Source: Ailurus styani
Lineage: Eukaryota > Chordata > Mammalia > Carnivora > Ailuridae
Assembly (NCBI GenBank): GCA_002007465.1
Contig: LNAC01000001.1
Span: 6,991,347 to 7,055,346 of the forward strand
Length of the DNA stretch: 64,000 nt
Direction: 5' to 3'
Shown: piece by piece, positions 23,928 through 34,640 of the stretch
How the letters are laid out: each line of letters opens with the position of its first letter
Position numbering within the stretch: position 1 is the stretch's first letter
Notes under the pieces: model-generated
What the model was told of the DNA's origin: nothing
What the model saw: the letters and a program-made list of their open reading frames with translations, nothing else
The model's database searches: none
Translations under genes and position numbers: made by a program

Positions 23928-23956
23928 ACAGGCAGCCCCGATGTTGGGCTGCCTGT
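23928..23956. other. Perfect 11-bp inverted repeat with 7-base loop
   Basis: ACAGGCAGCCC, loop cgatgtt, GGGCTGCCTGT. The hairpin is GC-rich and would be stable in RNA. It is not part of any repeat I recognise. The stem is short for a microRNA precursor. Confidence 0.8.
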
Positions 23957-23999
23957 GGTCCGCCTCGCTGTGGCGTAGTGAAAAGAGCAGGCCGCTGGG

Positions 24000-24150
24000 G
24001 TGGGCCAGCCTGTGTTAGCCTCCAGTCATTTTTTAGCTGTGTGGCCCTGGGCTACTTTCTCAGCCTCCATACAGGGCACCTGGTGGCTTCCAGCCACCAC
24101 GGGTGACACCTGCTCCGTAATCAGTGGAAGTGCTGTGAGAATCTGTGTGC
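24000..24150 (+). repeat. MIR fragment
   Basis: 'gtgaaaagagcaggccgctgggg...ttttagctgtgtggccctgggctactttctcagcctcc' follows the sense MIR: tRNA-like head, then the 'tagctgtgtgaccttggg' core. Much diverged. Confidence 0.65.
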
Positions 24151-25099
24151 GCCCGACACCTGTCTGAATGTCATTTCAGGTTTTGCTTCTGTCTTTCTGA
24201 CGACCGATGGACGCCAGCCACAGTTTTCTGTGTATTCTTATGTGTACCGTTCATAAATGTATATAGATTTAAAAAAATAGGAACACGCCAATATGTGGAT
24301 CCTTGGCAGCACACGCTGTTTCTCAACTTTGCTTTTCTATTGTAAACTTGAACCCAAGAACTCGGTCAGGTGGATCTCCTAAAGGTTGCCCTCCTAAAGT
24401 CCTCAGCACAGTGCCTGATTCTTTAGTAGAAAAGCACCAAATAGTTGCTGAATATTTCACTAAAACAAAGGCGCAGGTGCAAAGTCAGCATTTCCTAGTG
24501 GGGTTGGCTTATTTATTCACATGTTCAAGTAGAGACCTGACTTTGTAAGTTTAAATCGTCCCCTTATGTCTGTGCAGCCCAAGACACGATCCTACAGATT
24601 TTGACCAGTTTAAACATCCTCAATCTCGGTGAGAAATCAAGTGAGCACAAGGCAAGTGCTCCGTGATTGGCTGTCATTGCTGATAATGTTGATGTTGCGG
24701 GGTATTTTGTTGGAGGGAGGCACAAATCAATACAGTTTCCAGTTTCTGTTGTCAGCAAGTATTCTAGAGATGGAATTCCCATGAGCTAACCTGGCGGCAC
24801 TGCCCACCCCGTATGACCTTGACCCTCCCAAGTACCAAAGACTCCTCCTGGGTCGTGGTCTTCTGCCAGGGCGTCGAGCCCCAGCTCGAGAGAGGACAGA
24901 ACTGCTGCAGGCCAGGGGAGGGCCGGGGCAGGTCGGCTTCTGACCTAGGAGAGGGGAAAGCGTTTGGGTGAAAGCTGTGGTTCTGGACTTTCCTGGGAGG
25001 CGGTGTGGAATGTTGGAAAGGAGGCAGTGCCAGGAGCCCTGGGAGGCGCACGCACCCCGGGCCTCGCTCTGCGCCTCCCTCCACACTGTGGGGTTCACA

Positions 25100-25190
25100 T
25101 CCCTGCTCTGGGCCCTCGTTTCTCATCCATAAAGCGAGGTTGGACCGGAGGGGCTTTGAAGGGCCTTCCTGGCTCCAAAGTCCTGTCTGA
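25100..25190 (+). repeat. MIR-family core fragment
   Basis: 'gggccctcgtttctcatccataaagcgaggttggaccggaggggctttgaagggccttcctggctccaaagtcctg' has the order of a MIR-type 3' section. It ends about 80 bp upstream of exon C, close to where a branch point would be needed. Confidence 0.5.
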
Positions 25191-25272
25191 AATGGGCTCC
25201 TGGTTGTGGAGACCGAGGGCTGGCCTGGAGGCCTTCTCAAGTCCTGTTTTCTCTTTGTCTTTTCTGAACCAG

Positions 25273-26051
25273 AAAATGACAGATGGCGAGAGCTGGACAG
25301 GAAGTGCCCACTTCAGATCGGGCACCCGAGCGCCGGCATCTGGGAGTGCCTGCCGGAGAAGTGTCAGGATGGCGCCCTGTGGCACCGGGAGGCCGTGACC
25401 GCCTGCGCCGTGACCAACCTGATCAAGGACCTCAGCCTCAGCGACCACAACGGGAACCCCTCAGCGCCCCCCAGCAAGCGCCAGTGCCGGTCACTGTCCT
25501 TCTCCGATGAAATGTCCAGCTGCCGGACATCGTGGAGGCCCCTGGGCTCCAAGGTCTGGACTCCCGTAGAAAAGCGACGCTGTTACAGTGGGGGCAGCGT
25601 CCCGCGCTGCTCCAACGGCCTCAGCACCATGCAGCGGAGCTCCAGTTTCAGCCTCCCCTCCCGGGCCAACGCACTCTCTTCGCCCTACGACCAGGCGGGC
25701 TTCCACCACCGATTCGGAGGTCAGCCCTGCCCGGCAGCGCCGGGCTCGGCCACCTGTGGACAGGCGGGTGACATCTGGAGCCCCGACCCGAGCCCCGGGG
25801 GTGGGGGCCGGCTCGACATGCAGCGGTCCCTGTCCTGCTCCCACGAGCAGTTCTCCTTCGCGGAGTACTGTCCGCCCTCGGCCAGCAGCACACCTGCCTC
25901 CACGCCGGAGCTGGCCAGACGCGCCAGCGGGCTGTCCCGGAGCCGTTCCCAGCCGTGTGTCCTGAACGACAAGAAGGTCGGCGTCAAGCGGCGGCGCCCC
26001 GAAGAGGTGCAGGAGCAGAGGCCTTCCCTCGACCTTGCTAAGATGGCACAG
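25273..26051 (+). CDS. FAM53B: FAM53B, third coding exon (residues 45-304)
   Basis: The acceptor is a long pyrimidine tract ending gaaccag (25272), and the donor is CAG|gtaaga (intron from 26052). The 779 nt enter in phase 1 and leave in phase 0. The product carries the family's conserved features: ENDRWRELDRKCPLQI (45-60), the WECLPEK and LWHREAVTACAVTNLIKDLS region (68-99), the FAM53 signature SAPPSKRQCRSLSFSDE (108-124) and WRPLGSKVWTPVEKRRCYS (132-150), then Ser-rich repeats of the RSSSFS/RSLSCS kind. RSRSQP (267-272) exactly fits the 14-3-3 mode-1 pattern RSxSxP, and KRRR (283-286) is a likely nuclear localisation signal. FAM53 proteins are largely disordered nuclear proteins; fish Simplet/FAM53B is reported to act in Wnt/beta-catenin signalling and regeneration. 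As I recall the human protein, the loop between LPEK and LWHRE is two residues longer here (CQDGA). The paralogues FAM53A and FAM53C fit less well. Confidence 0.98.
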
Positions 26052-27539
26052 GTAAGAGCCCCAGCCCCGTGGGAGGCCCTGCAAGAGCATCTCGGTGCTC
26101 GTCGGAGCCGCGGCGGGTCCTGGCCCATCCTGGGCGGAGGCGGGGCGCCGCTTTCAGAAATGCCCTGAAGGAGGTTAGGAGTCCTTGTTTCTTATGTCCT
26201 CTTCAAAGAAAGATGAAATCGAGTTGGCTTTTTGTTTTTGTTCTAAGTGTCTATTTCTCTACGTTTAAAATCAGAGACACAATGCAAGCGGTATTGGAGC
26301 AGACAGGTGGTGAGATGTGGGGTGTCGCGGGGGCACAGACCATGGTCATCAAGCTCCGCTGGTGCCCTTCCAGCACTTTGCTGGAGCCTCTGTTCCAGGA
26401 ACCTGGCCCTGCAGCACAGGCTGGGATTCCCTGTTGCTCGGATGATGCTGACTTTGAGATCGGGACCGTGGGTCATGGTTTCAGAGGGTGTGAGATGGAG
26501 GGAAACACTCACTCCTTTGACTAAACTGTCAGCATCCCAAGACCGTCCAGAAGGTGTGATCGCCATCCTCTCTGCCACCTCCGTAATCATCCTCGCTGTT
26601 GACTGTAGGCGAGGCCTCAGGCCGCCTGCCCCGTCCCTTGTGCTCTACCCTCCTGCCTTGTGCTGACACTGAGCTTGGGGACCGATTTGAAGGAGATGAA
26701 CTTGGAGTGAATACACTGTCTACGCTCTCCGAGCCTGGGTGCCACCTGTGTTTGGTTCTGACGGGGGAGGCCTGGGCATGACAGTGAGGTTCGGGGACTG
26801 GGGCTGGCCCTTGGGACCCATGCAGTGAGGACGGGTGGGTGTGGTGGGTTAGGGTGCAGTCTCTCTGTTCTGTGTCTAGGAGGCCCTCATGTGCATCATG
26901 CTATGGTTTAACTGTCGTCTTTGCTGGTCTCGTTACGGAAGCATCGGTCACCGCTGGGTGGTAAGGGATGGAACCTGGCTGGCCTTGCTCGTGCAACATG
27001 TGGCCACCTCTGGGCAGGCCGGCTCACGTGTCCCCTTCTCTCTGTGGGCAGCATGGTCTTCCTTCAGTGCCCGCAGCTGCTTTTGCTTTAGAACAGAAAT
27101 GCTGCTCCTGTTGATGGCATTTGATTCCTTTCTCTAGCCTCCCTCCCCCCAACAAAAGAAGAGGGGCAGGTGTCTCAGGCCTTGAGCACGCACCTGGCCC
27201 CAGAGTCCAAACTGGCTGGCCCTTTGCTCCGGAGCCTGGCCCTGGCCTGGGGCAGCCGGAGGACAAGCTCTGTCCTCGCCGGTGCCACCAGGGCTCCCCC
27301 CCTCTGCCCCTGCCTGTCCAGGTTCCCTCACTCCTCCAGCTGTGTCCCTTTCTTTCTCCCGAGTAGCGGACATTCTTTGCTTTACTGGCCAGACAACGAT
27401 CAAACCCACATTCATTTACGTTGGAGACTTGGCTGAAATTTTCCTTCCCTGGAGAAATTTAAATAGGTAAAAAGGCTGGAAAGGTGACAGATTTAGGTGA
27501 CTTTCTGAGGGAAATCCAGAGCCCTGAGTCCTGGATGTG

Positions 27540-27700
27540 ATAAAAGGCTTCAGTTAAATTTTTAACGTTGAGCTTATTTTATTAGCTAATAAGCTAGATA
27601 GGTAATAAAAACAGCTTACACATGTTATTCTGTTTTACTGCCCACAAGTTGGAGTAACAGCACTGGCATCACGGGAGACGTTTCCCATCCTCACTTGGGT
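27540..27700. promoter_or_regulatory. AT-rich candidate regulatory element with 14-bp palindrome
   Basis: A compact AT-rich island in GC-rich intron contains the perfect palindrome TTATTAGCTAATAA (27579-27592). It is flanked by further taat cores and a gataggtaataaaa segment. Back-to-back TAAT sites with a short spacer suit paired homeodomain dimers. Not a repeat family I recognise. Confidence 0.35.
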
Positions 27701-28760
27701 AGAAACTGTTTGAAAATATATTGCTCGGCGGGGCTGTGCCCAGATGTGTAGATTGCTTCATTGGCTCCAGGCAGGCCTCCAAGATCCTGGGGAGGCCGCC
27801 CTGATTCCGCCTGCTTTCCTCCAGCCCAGGCCTGGGTAGGGCAGAGTCCGGGGAAAGTGAAGACGGGGCCCCTGGGAAGGGCGTGTGCCAAAAGGGGGAG
27901 GCCAGAGCCCTGGGGATGGACCCTGAACCACCCCGACCAGGCCTCTGGAGCTGCAGCCAACCCTCTCTCCACGGGGCCCGGCCTGCTTTGGCTCCCCTGC
28001 TGGATAATTTATGGCCTCACGAGGTGGACCTTGCTTTTGTGGGAGCTTTGAAAGCCAGGCCCGAGGCAGCCCCAGTGCCTTTGCAGAGAGCCCTAAATGC
28101 AGCCTGAAACATGAAGGACCCCATGAGCCGAGCCCGTCCCTGGAGTGCAGACCCCTGCCCACGGCCAGATGCCAGCCTCTGTGGGCTGCGGCTTTCTGAG
28201 CACTCGTCACTGCTGGGAAGGGAGCCGGATCTGCACATCTCTGGGAAGATAGGCTTGCACTGGGGTCAGCACGGCTCTGGTTTTCCAAGCTGGATCTTGG
28301 ACTCTTTTTCATAGGTCTTGTGATCTTGGTTTATAAATATTCACTTACTGGGGGCAAGGGATGCTAATTGAGCATTTTTGTGAAGGAGCCCTTTTGTGTG
28401 TGTAGATCTGGGACCAGATGCAGAGAGAGATTGGTGCAGAGTGCCTTTTCGGTTGGAGTGACTGGGAGTTGTGACAAACCCCAGCTTCCTGCAGGCACTG
28501 ACTGGGGCTGGGCACACCTGCCGGCATGTGGATGGGCATGCAGGAGCTTTCCTCCGGGTGTTAGTCAGGGTGCCCGGAGCAAGGCGGGTATGCAGAGCCC
28601 CTCCGGCCGTGTCCATTACAGTCCCTCCCGAGATCCTTCTGGAACATGGCGTACACTTTTGGGTCTGCATTTGAGGGCTGGGGGGCACATCAGCACATCA
28701 GAAGGCCTCCAGATGAGCGGCAGGAGGCTGGCAGCCCTGGGCACACGGCCTCCAACTCTG

Positions 28761-28765
<5 letters not shown>

Positions 28766-28821
<56 letters not shown>

Positions 28822-29078
28822 NTGGTACCCTGGCTGGCGCATACACACACACACATGCGCGCATACACACACATGACCTGGTACCCTGGCTGGCGCGTAC
28901 ACACACACGCACACACACGCACACGATGTGGCACCCTGGCTGGCGCGTACACACGCACGACGTGGCACCCTGGCTGGTGCGTACACACACACACACACAC
29001 ACACACGACGTGGCACCCTGGCTGGTGCGTACACACACACACACACACGACGTGGCACCCTGGCTGGCGCGTGCTGAC
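28766..29078 (+). repeat. Composite (CA)n / ~34-56-bp minisatellite, with an ambiguous base at 28822
   Basis: A (CA)n run (about 28766-28821) is followed by six copies of the unit TGGYACCCTGGCTGGYGCRT, each with its own variable (AC)n tail. Copies start at 28823, 28879, 28929, 28963, 29011 and 29053, and spacing varies mainly with dinucleotide length. A single N at 28822 marks the edge of the pure CA run. Open frames through this region are repeat artefacts. Length polymorphism is expected. Confidence 0.95.
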
Positions 29079-31083
29079 GGTGACTGTTAGCAGTGCTGCT
29101 GCACATCTTGGGAGGGAAGGCGTGCACTCGTTACGGGTGACTCTAGAGGCGGGACCAGGAGAGAGGGCGACAGTCCCAGGACGCACCCTCCATGCATTAG
29201 AAGGGCTCCTTTTTTTCTCTCTGTGCCCATGTCTTCCCTTCTCTTTTTCCCCCTCCCTTCTCTGTCCTTGCCGTTTACTTCTTCTTCTTTGTTCCTCTTC
29301 TTGCCTCATCCTTTCCTTTTGAAAATGGGAAGGAGGCCTGCCCTGCAGCTCAGCCCAGCCCGTGGTGAGCTCCGTGCTCAGAGCCAAGGGGTGTGAGGTG
29401 GTGACGGAGTTGGAATCGCTGCTGCCAGAGCAGGGGGCTGTGTGCGGGCGTTTTGTGTCACGCCTGTCGCCCACAGGGCTAGGTAGACGTGATCCCGGGA
29501 ACCCACCGCTTCCCGGCTGCATCCCTGGGCGCAGCTGTCCAGCCGGCTGGGAGCAGTGGCCCTCTCGGGCAGTGAGGCCGGGGGTGTGGGGCGTCTGGGG
29601 CTAGAAATTATTTTCACACTGTCTTTGCTCACGTTTTCTTAAAACCTCAGTGCCCAGCTCGTGGGCAGGAATGGCGAGGCTGCAGGTGCACCAGCCATCT
29701 GGCTCCTGAGTGGGGGAGGGTGGTTGCAGAGCGGAGGGTGCCCAGAGGGAGAAATGCCACCAGGACCCAGCCCAGGAAGGCCCGCCCCGCCTGTCAGTTG
29801 TCATCGCAACCACGCGGCTCTCGGCTCTCGGAGCAGCTGCTTGAAGGCAGCCCAGAGGGGCAGTCGGGCCTGCCCCTGCCCAGGTCACATTTGGCTGACC
29901 TCCCTCTCAGCTTTCCCCACGTGACCCCTTCTGCCTGGTGTTTTATGTGAAGCCGAAGCCTCCGTTCGCAGAATGACAATGTGGATCATTGAGAGCAGGG
30001 CCCAGCCTGAGCTCAGGAGTTGTTTACTTGCGGGACTTTTGCTGACGTGATTAGTTACTGCTTCTCTGAGACCTGGCTTGACTACCAAGCATTGCTTGAC
30101 TCCCAGTGAGACCTGAGCTGTGCATGGCCCCTTGGACACGGATCACATGTGTGTGAGCAAAGATCTCAGAAAAAAGCAACAGTTTAAAAGATGACCCATG
30201 GATGCCGTGCCCCTGGGCGTCCCAGTCTTGCTGTATTTTGATCTCCAAGCTGGTCGGCTTGCAAGAGCAACAAGTTGTATTTCTCAACAGTGCTTCGAAG
30301 AGAAGCGAGGCGTTTGTGAACAGGGATCGGGATGCTGAGACAGAGGTTTGATGGATCGCAGCTGCCCACACACTGAGTCCTCCAGCCTCCTGGAGCAAAA
30401 GCCCCAGAACAGGCGGCAACTGTTGTGTTAGCAGATGTGTGAGGGGCCCAAGAAGGCTGGCCGGGGGCGGCGCGGGATAGGGGAGCAGCCTGAGACTAGA
30501 AGCTCTGCCGAGAGCTGATCCAGGTCGAGTCCCGGAGACGAGTCCGGGATGACCAGGTGGCCTGGCGCCCTGGGGGCTCTGCGGGGTAAGGAGCTGCTGC
30601 CGAAGCCATCAGAGGGGTATCACCGACGCTAGTCGGCAGCTCGTGGCTCTTTGTTGGCAGGGCGTCCCTGGGTCAGCCTTCTGCTCTCCGCCTTGCTTGC
30701 CTTTCACCAGGGAGTGGCCCTCCTCAGCCACCAGGTGGGGTGGCCCTTCACACCCCTGGCTGTGTGACCTCCCTGCTTAGGCAGCCCCGGCAGCCCCAGG
30801 CAGCTGTGCTTTTCCTTGGCAACGTCCCTGGGCTTGGGCCTGGTGTGCCCAAGCCTTCGTGGCCTCCTCCTGTCCGCACTGGCCCCAGCCAGCCGCTGGG
30901 CCTGGTTTTCGTTTGCTGCTGGCTTGCACCCGCAGACCATTCCTGCTGGCCTGGGAAACCACACGGACCGCAGACAGAGGCCCTCAGCGATGGATCGCCC
31001 CTGACAGCACAGCACAGGCTGTCACAGAAAGCTCGGGATCGCTAATTGGAATGAAATAAATGCTCGATAAAAGTAAAGGCAGC

Positions 31084-31271
31084 GGCGCCTGGGTGGCTCA
31101 GGCCTTAAGTGTCTGCCTTCGGCTCAGGTCATGATCCCAGGGTCCTGGGATTGAGCCCCACATCGGGCTCCCTGCTCAGTGGGAAGCCTGCTTCTCCCTC
31201 TCCCACTCCCCCTGCTTGTGTTCCTTCTCTTGCTGTCTCTCCGTCAAATAAATAAGGTTTTAAAAAAAAAA
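31084..31271 (+). mobile_element. CAN-SINE, plus strand
   Basis: Begins ggcgcctgggtggctcag, contains the tRNA-like head and 'cttcggctcaggtcatgatcccagggtcctggg', and ends caaataaataaggttttaaaa. Direct repeats aaaagtaaagg flank it. Confidence 0.96.
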
Positions 31272-31382
31272 AGTAAAGGGAAAACCCACTGTGGGCACAT
31301 GGGAGTAGTTGCGTCTGATGAAGAAACAATCAGAATGGGCTTGAACCAAGGAAGAGAGTCTTTAAGACTTGGACTGTCAGAG

Positions 31383-31619
31383 GGGCGCCTGGGTGGCTCA
31401 GTTGGTTAGGCGTTTGACCCTGGATTTTATCTCAGGGTTGTGGGATTGGCCCCGTGTCGGGCTCTGCGCTTAGCACAGAGTCTGCTTGTGCCTCTCCCTT
31501 TGCTCCTCACCCCCCACCCCCTGCCGCCGCCCCGGCCCCTGCGCGCCCTCTCTGTCTCTCTTCAATAAAGTAAAATGAAATGAAATGAAATAAAATAAAA
31601 TAGTCTTAAAAAAAAAAAC
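31383..31619 (+). mobile_element. CAN-SINE, older copy with microsatellite tail
   Basis: Starts gggcgcctgggtggctcag at 31383 and ends in (AATGA/AATAA) repeats and poly-A. The internal CT/CCCC-rich section is much diverged. Imperfect flanking repeats (agacttggactgtcag and agaacttggaccatcaag) support a real, older insertion. It lies only ~110 bp from the previous SINE. Confidence 0.93.
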
Positions 31620-31799
31620 CCAAAAGAACTTGGACCATCAAGTGGTTGGTGGTTGGCCAGGGGCAGCAGCTCTGGGTACTGGTCCAACATGTCTATTCTA
31701 TGCTCTTGACAGACATTGCTAGTCGATTGTAGCAGTCTTTCTGGTTGAACTGGGAGGTCTTAGACTCCTCCCCTCTGTGATCTTGGCAGCCACTGCTGG

Positions 31800-31965
31800 C
31801 CCATCTGCCCTCTATCAATCTCTTCACCTGAGGTTGAAGCTTCTGGAGTCCCAGGATAGTCAGTGACTTGCCCAAAGCCGTATGGTTCTTGAGGACACCG
31901 GGAGGGCTGAGCCTGGGCCTCCTGACTCCGGGTTCAGCTCTCCTCCTGCTGCTGTGATTCATCTT
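31800..31965 (-). repeat. MIR fragment
   Basis: 'tcttcacctgaggttgaag...ccaggatagtcagtgacttgcccaaagccgtatgg...gggctgagcctgggcctcctgactcc' is a reverse-complemented MIR core and head. Confidence 0.65.
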
Positions 31966-32039
31966 CTGCAAGGCCGGCCCAGGATGGCCTTTCCAGGCAG
32001 GCGACCCTTACAGGACCTGGAGGGCTCATGGAAGTGAAA

Positions 32040-32165
32040 GCCTGAGATCTGGATTCAGAAAGGGGCTCCGTGTCCCCCTCTGCCACTTTTGAGCTGTGTG
32101 CCTTGGGCAAGTCACCCTCTGTAGGCCTCCATTTCCTTGTCTGTAAAATGGGAATGGCAGTTCCT
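32040..32165 (+). repeat. MIR fragment
   Basis: 'ctctgccacttttgagctgtgtgccttgggcaagtcaccctctgtaggcctccatttccttgtctgtaaaatggga' is a clear sense MIR core. Confidence 0.85.
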
Positions 32166-33354
32166 GTTTCTCATGGGCGAGGGAGGGAGTCCGGCGGTGT
32201 GGATCCGTCCAGCGGCTGGCACGTTGATGAACATCAGAGCCGCACCCTTGCAGCCTGTGTCCCGTTGCTCCAGTTCTGGGCGTCAGCGGGGCTCGCCACT
32301 CCTGGGAGAGGTGGTGTCAGCGTGAGGCTGGGGTCCTGCCAGCCGGGGGAGGGCCGAGCCAGAGACTAGTTTCAGTTCTGTCAGAAGTAGGCCTGTCAGT
32401 GACAGCGCAGCACCCCTGATGGGGGTTCTCACGATTCAGGGACATCCCTGTGCAGACGCCTGGATCCCTCCTTGCTGTCCCTCGTGGCAGCCACCAGGTT
32501 GCATAAGCAATCCGCTTAAGGTCACTCGGATTGGGGCCGAGTGTTGACACAATAGCTTTGATCTCCCGGGGAAAGGAAAATAGGAGTTCAGCTGGGGACG
32601 TGCCAGCGAGGCAGCTTTGAGTGCCACTTGGTGATTTTCCATGCTTTAATTGTGGGCCTTTCTGAGCCGAAAGGTGTCTTAGAAGACTTGAGGCAGCACA
32701 GCTCTGGGGCCCCCAGGGCTTTCCCAAGCCATCCGGGTGGGAGCCCCTCGTGCTCCCCAGATGTACTTGGAGCATCCCTGGCTGCCAGGCCCCGCTCTGG
32801 TCCCGGGCACAGAGGCCTGTGCACCTCTGGACCAGCGCGCCTGAGGACATGTCTAGTCCCGCGCCACGGAAGCCCCTGCGGAAGGGTCTGTGGGCCAGGT
32901 CGCTCGTGGCCTCTCTGACTGGTTCAGCTCCAGGGGCCACAGCGGAGGGTCTGAGGAACCCCGTGTCGTCCGCCGGCCCGCTGAAGAAGCAGCAGACTGT
33001 GGGCTGAGACGTGGGCAAACAGGGCTGGTGGAGAACAGGGCCTTGGCCCTGCCCGTGGGGTGGCCTCGAGCCTCACCCTGGGCAACTTCCTTGACCCCTT
33101 GGCGCCTGTTTCCCTAGCGTCCAGGCGGGGTAGCGACACGTCCACTTGTGTTGCTGGCAGCCCCGACTGAGCTCATCAGCTCGACACGCTCATGTGTGCC
33201 TAGGGTCATCCCTGAGTCAGCTGTCGTCATGACTACTGGCGGTCACACTTCAGGAGCAGGGAGAGAAATTGGTCAAAAAGAAGGACCTGCCATTCATCCA
33301 TGTGAGCCGTCCTCACTGTGGGGATTCTTTGTCTCTGCCGCTCTGAGGTCCTCA

Positions 33355-33490
33355 GCCATGTCTCTGCTCCCCAGAAGAGGGCCTGGAGCCCAGAGGCTTC
33401 TGTGGCTTGTCCGAGGGCCTGGCTTGAGTTGTCGAGTTGCCTGGTAGGGGTTTGGACCCAGGGCTCCAGGTCTCCAAGGTCGGGGTTTTG
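33355..33490 (-). repeat. MIR fragment, diverged
   Basis: 'ctggagcccagaggcttctgtggcttgtccgaggg...ggggtttggacccagggctccaggtctcc' fits a reverse-complemented MIR. Boundaries approximate. Confidence 0.5.
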
Positions 33491-33564
33491 CCCTGTTGCC
33501 GCAAGGTAGACATTTCCCGTAGCACCAGGGAGATGAAGCATGGCCTGTCATTGGGAGCGCAGCT

Positions 33565-33665
33565 GTGTCTGGAGCTAGAAGACCTGGGTTGAGACCCAGT
33601 TCTGCACCCTGCTGTGCTGTGACCACGAGCCCGTTGTCTTGCTTCTTTGAGCCCGGTGTTTATGA
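33565..33665 (+). repeat. MIR fragment, diverged
   Basis: 'gctagaagacctgggttgagacccagttctgcaccctgctgtgctgtgacc' resembles the MIR head (ggagccagactgcctgggtt...gctctgccacttactagctgtgtgacc). Confidence 0.55.
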
Positions 33666-34184
33666 TCGTGTGCTCTTGCGCGCAGGTGCGGCCCAGAGAG
33701 CCTGCAGCTTCCTGGGCCTGACTCCAAGGCCCGAATCAGTGGGTCTGGGCCAGGGCCCCCAGTGCCAGGGTGTCCAGGAGCTCCCCGGTGGAGCGGGGGT
33801 TGGGAGCAGGAGAGGCGGGCACAGGCCCAGCCTGGTGACTCTGCAGAGGCCAGGGATGGGCTTATCTCGTGTAGAGACAGGACCAGGAGCTAAGGCCCCT
33901 CTGTCAGGAGGCACTGGGTCAGCCTGGATTTGCAAACGGGTAACCTGGAGAAGGGATTCAAGAGCCCAGTTTTCCAACTTCCAAGTCCTTGGATGGGCCC
34001 CTGCTGAGTCATTGTGCTGGCAGGCCAATGGCATCCCTACCCAATAGCGAACCTTCCAAGCACCAGAGGGGGCTGGGGGTTGATTTATGCTGGGGTGGGG
34101 ACATAGCTGCCATAGAACTACCTGGAAAAACAGCTACCATGCGGCGCTGGACATTGGTGAGGCAAGCCGCTGCACGTGGGTCCT

Positions 34185-34640
34185 TAGAGGCCGCTTCTGG
34201 GTCCCTGCTCACCATCCGGAGTCTGGGGTCGGGGGCAGAGTGAGGGGAGCAGAGTGAGTGAGTTCATGCCCTGTCCACGTGCTGCATGTGCTAGGTGTCT
34301 CGTCCGTGTGGGAGACTTTGAAAGAGACCAGGCTTCCAGAGTGTTCTCACAGCACGTTAGACTCGGCCTCACCAGGGAACCAAGCCACGAGGCAGGCCTG
34401 GAAGGGCTCGGGGGTGAGATGGGGCGGGGAGGCCCTCGGGAGAAGCACAGATGCAAAGGCTGGCCTTAGGAGGGGCTGGGAGGAGCCCCGTGTGGCTGGG
34501 ATAGAGCAGAGGAGGGGCAAGGGGCCCAGCCCTGGGGCTCCCTCCGGAGGCACTCTCACGTATTCTGAGTGCAGGGAGGGGTCATCAGAGAGTTTTAAGC
34601 AGGGGAGCGACAGTACCCCGGAGAAGGCTCCTTCTGGCGG
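34185..34640 (-). repeat. L2 LINE fragment(s), diverged
   Basis: Several motifs, above all 'gagttttaagcaggggagcgacagtac', match the reverse complement of internal L2 sequence. The left part is poorly preserved. Confidence 0.45.

Larger units (their letters stand above)
11388..25272 (+). other. FAM53B: FAM53B intron 3 (13.9 kb)
   Basis: Bounded by donor gtgagt and acceptor tttctgaaccag, which is preceded by a long pyrimidine tract. It is the most repeat-rich of the complete introns: an old LINE split by a VNTR (11640-13150), three minus-strand CAN-SINEs, MER5A, MIRs and L2, plus the AT-rich block at 16075-16720. The other long stretches (13150-14260, 15205-16070, 17230-20000, 23210-24000) are GC-rich intron in which I recognise no gene. 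Confidence 0.85.

Noticed and set aside
25206..25272. Upstream extension of the large exon to an ATG at 25206
   Set aside because: A strong acceptor ends at 25272 and exon B joins in frame there; the extension is pyrimidine-tract intron.
28368..29522. Frames on both strands rich in Thr-His or Val-Cys repeats
   Set aside because: Products of the (CA)n/(GT)n composite repeat and an ambiguous base.
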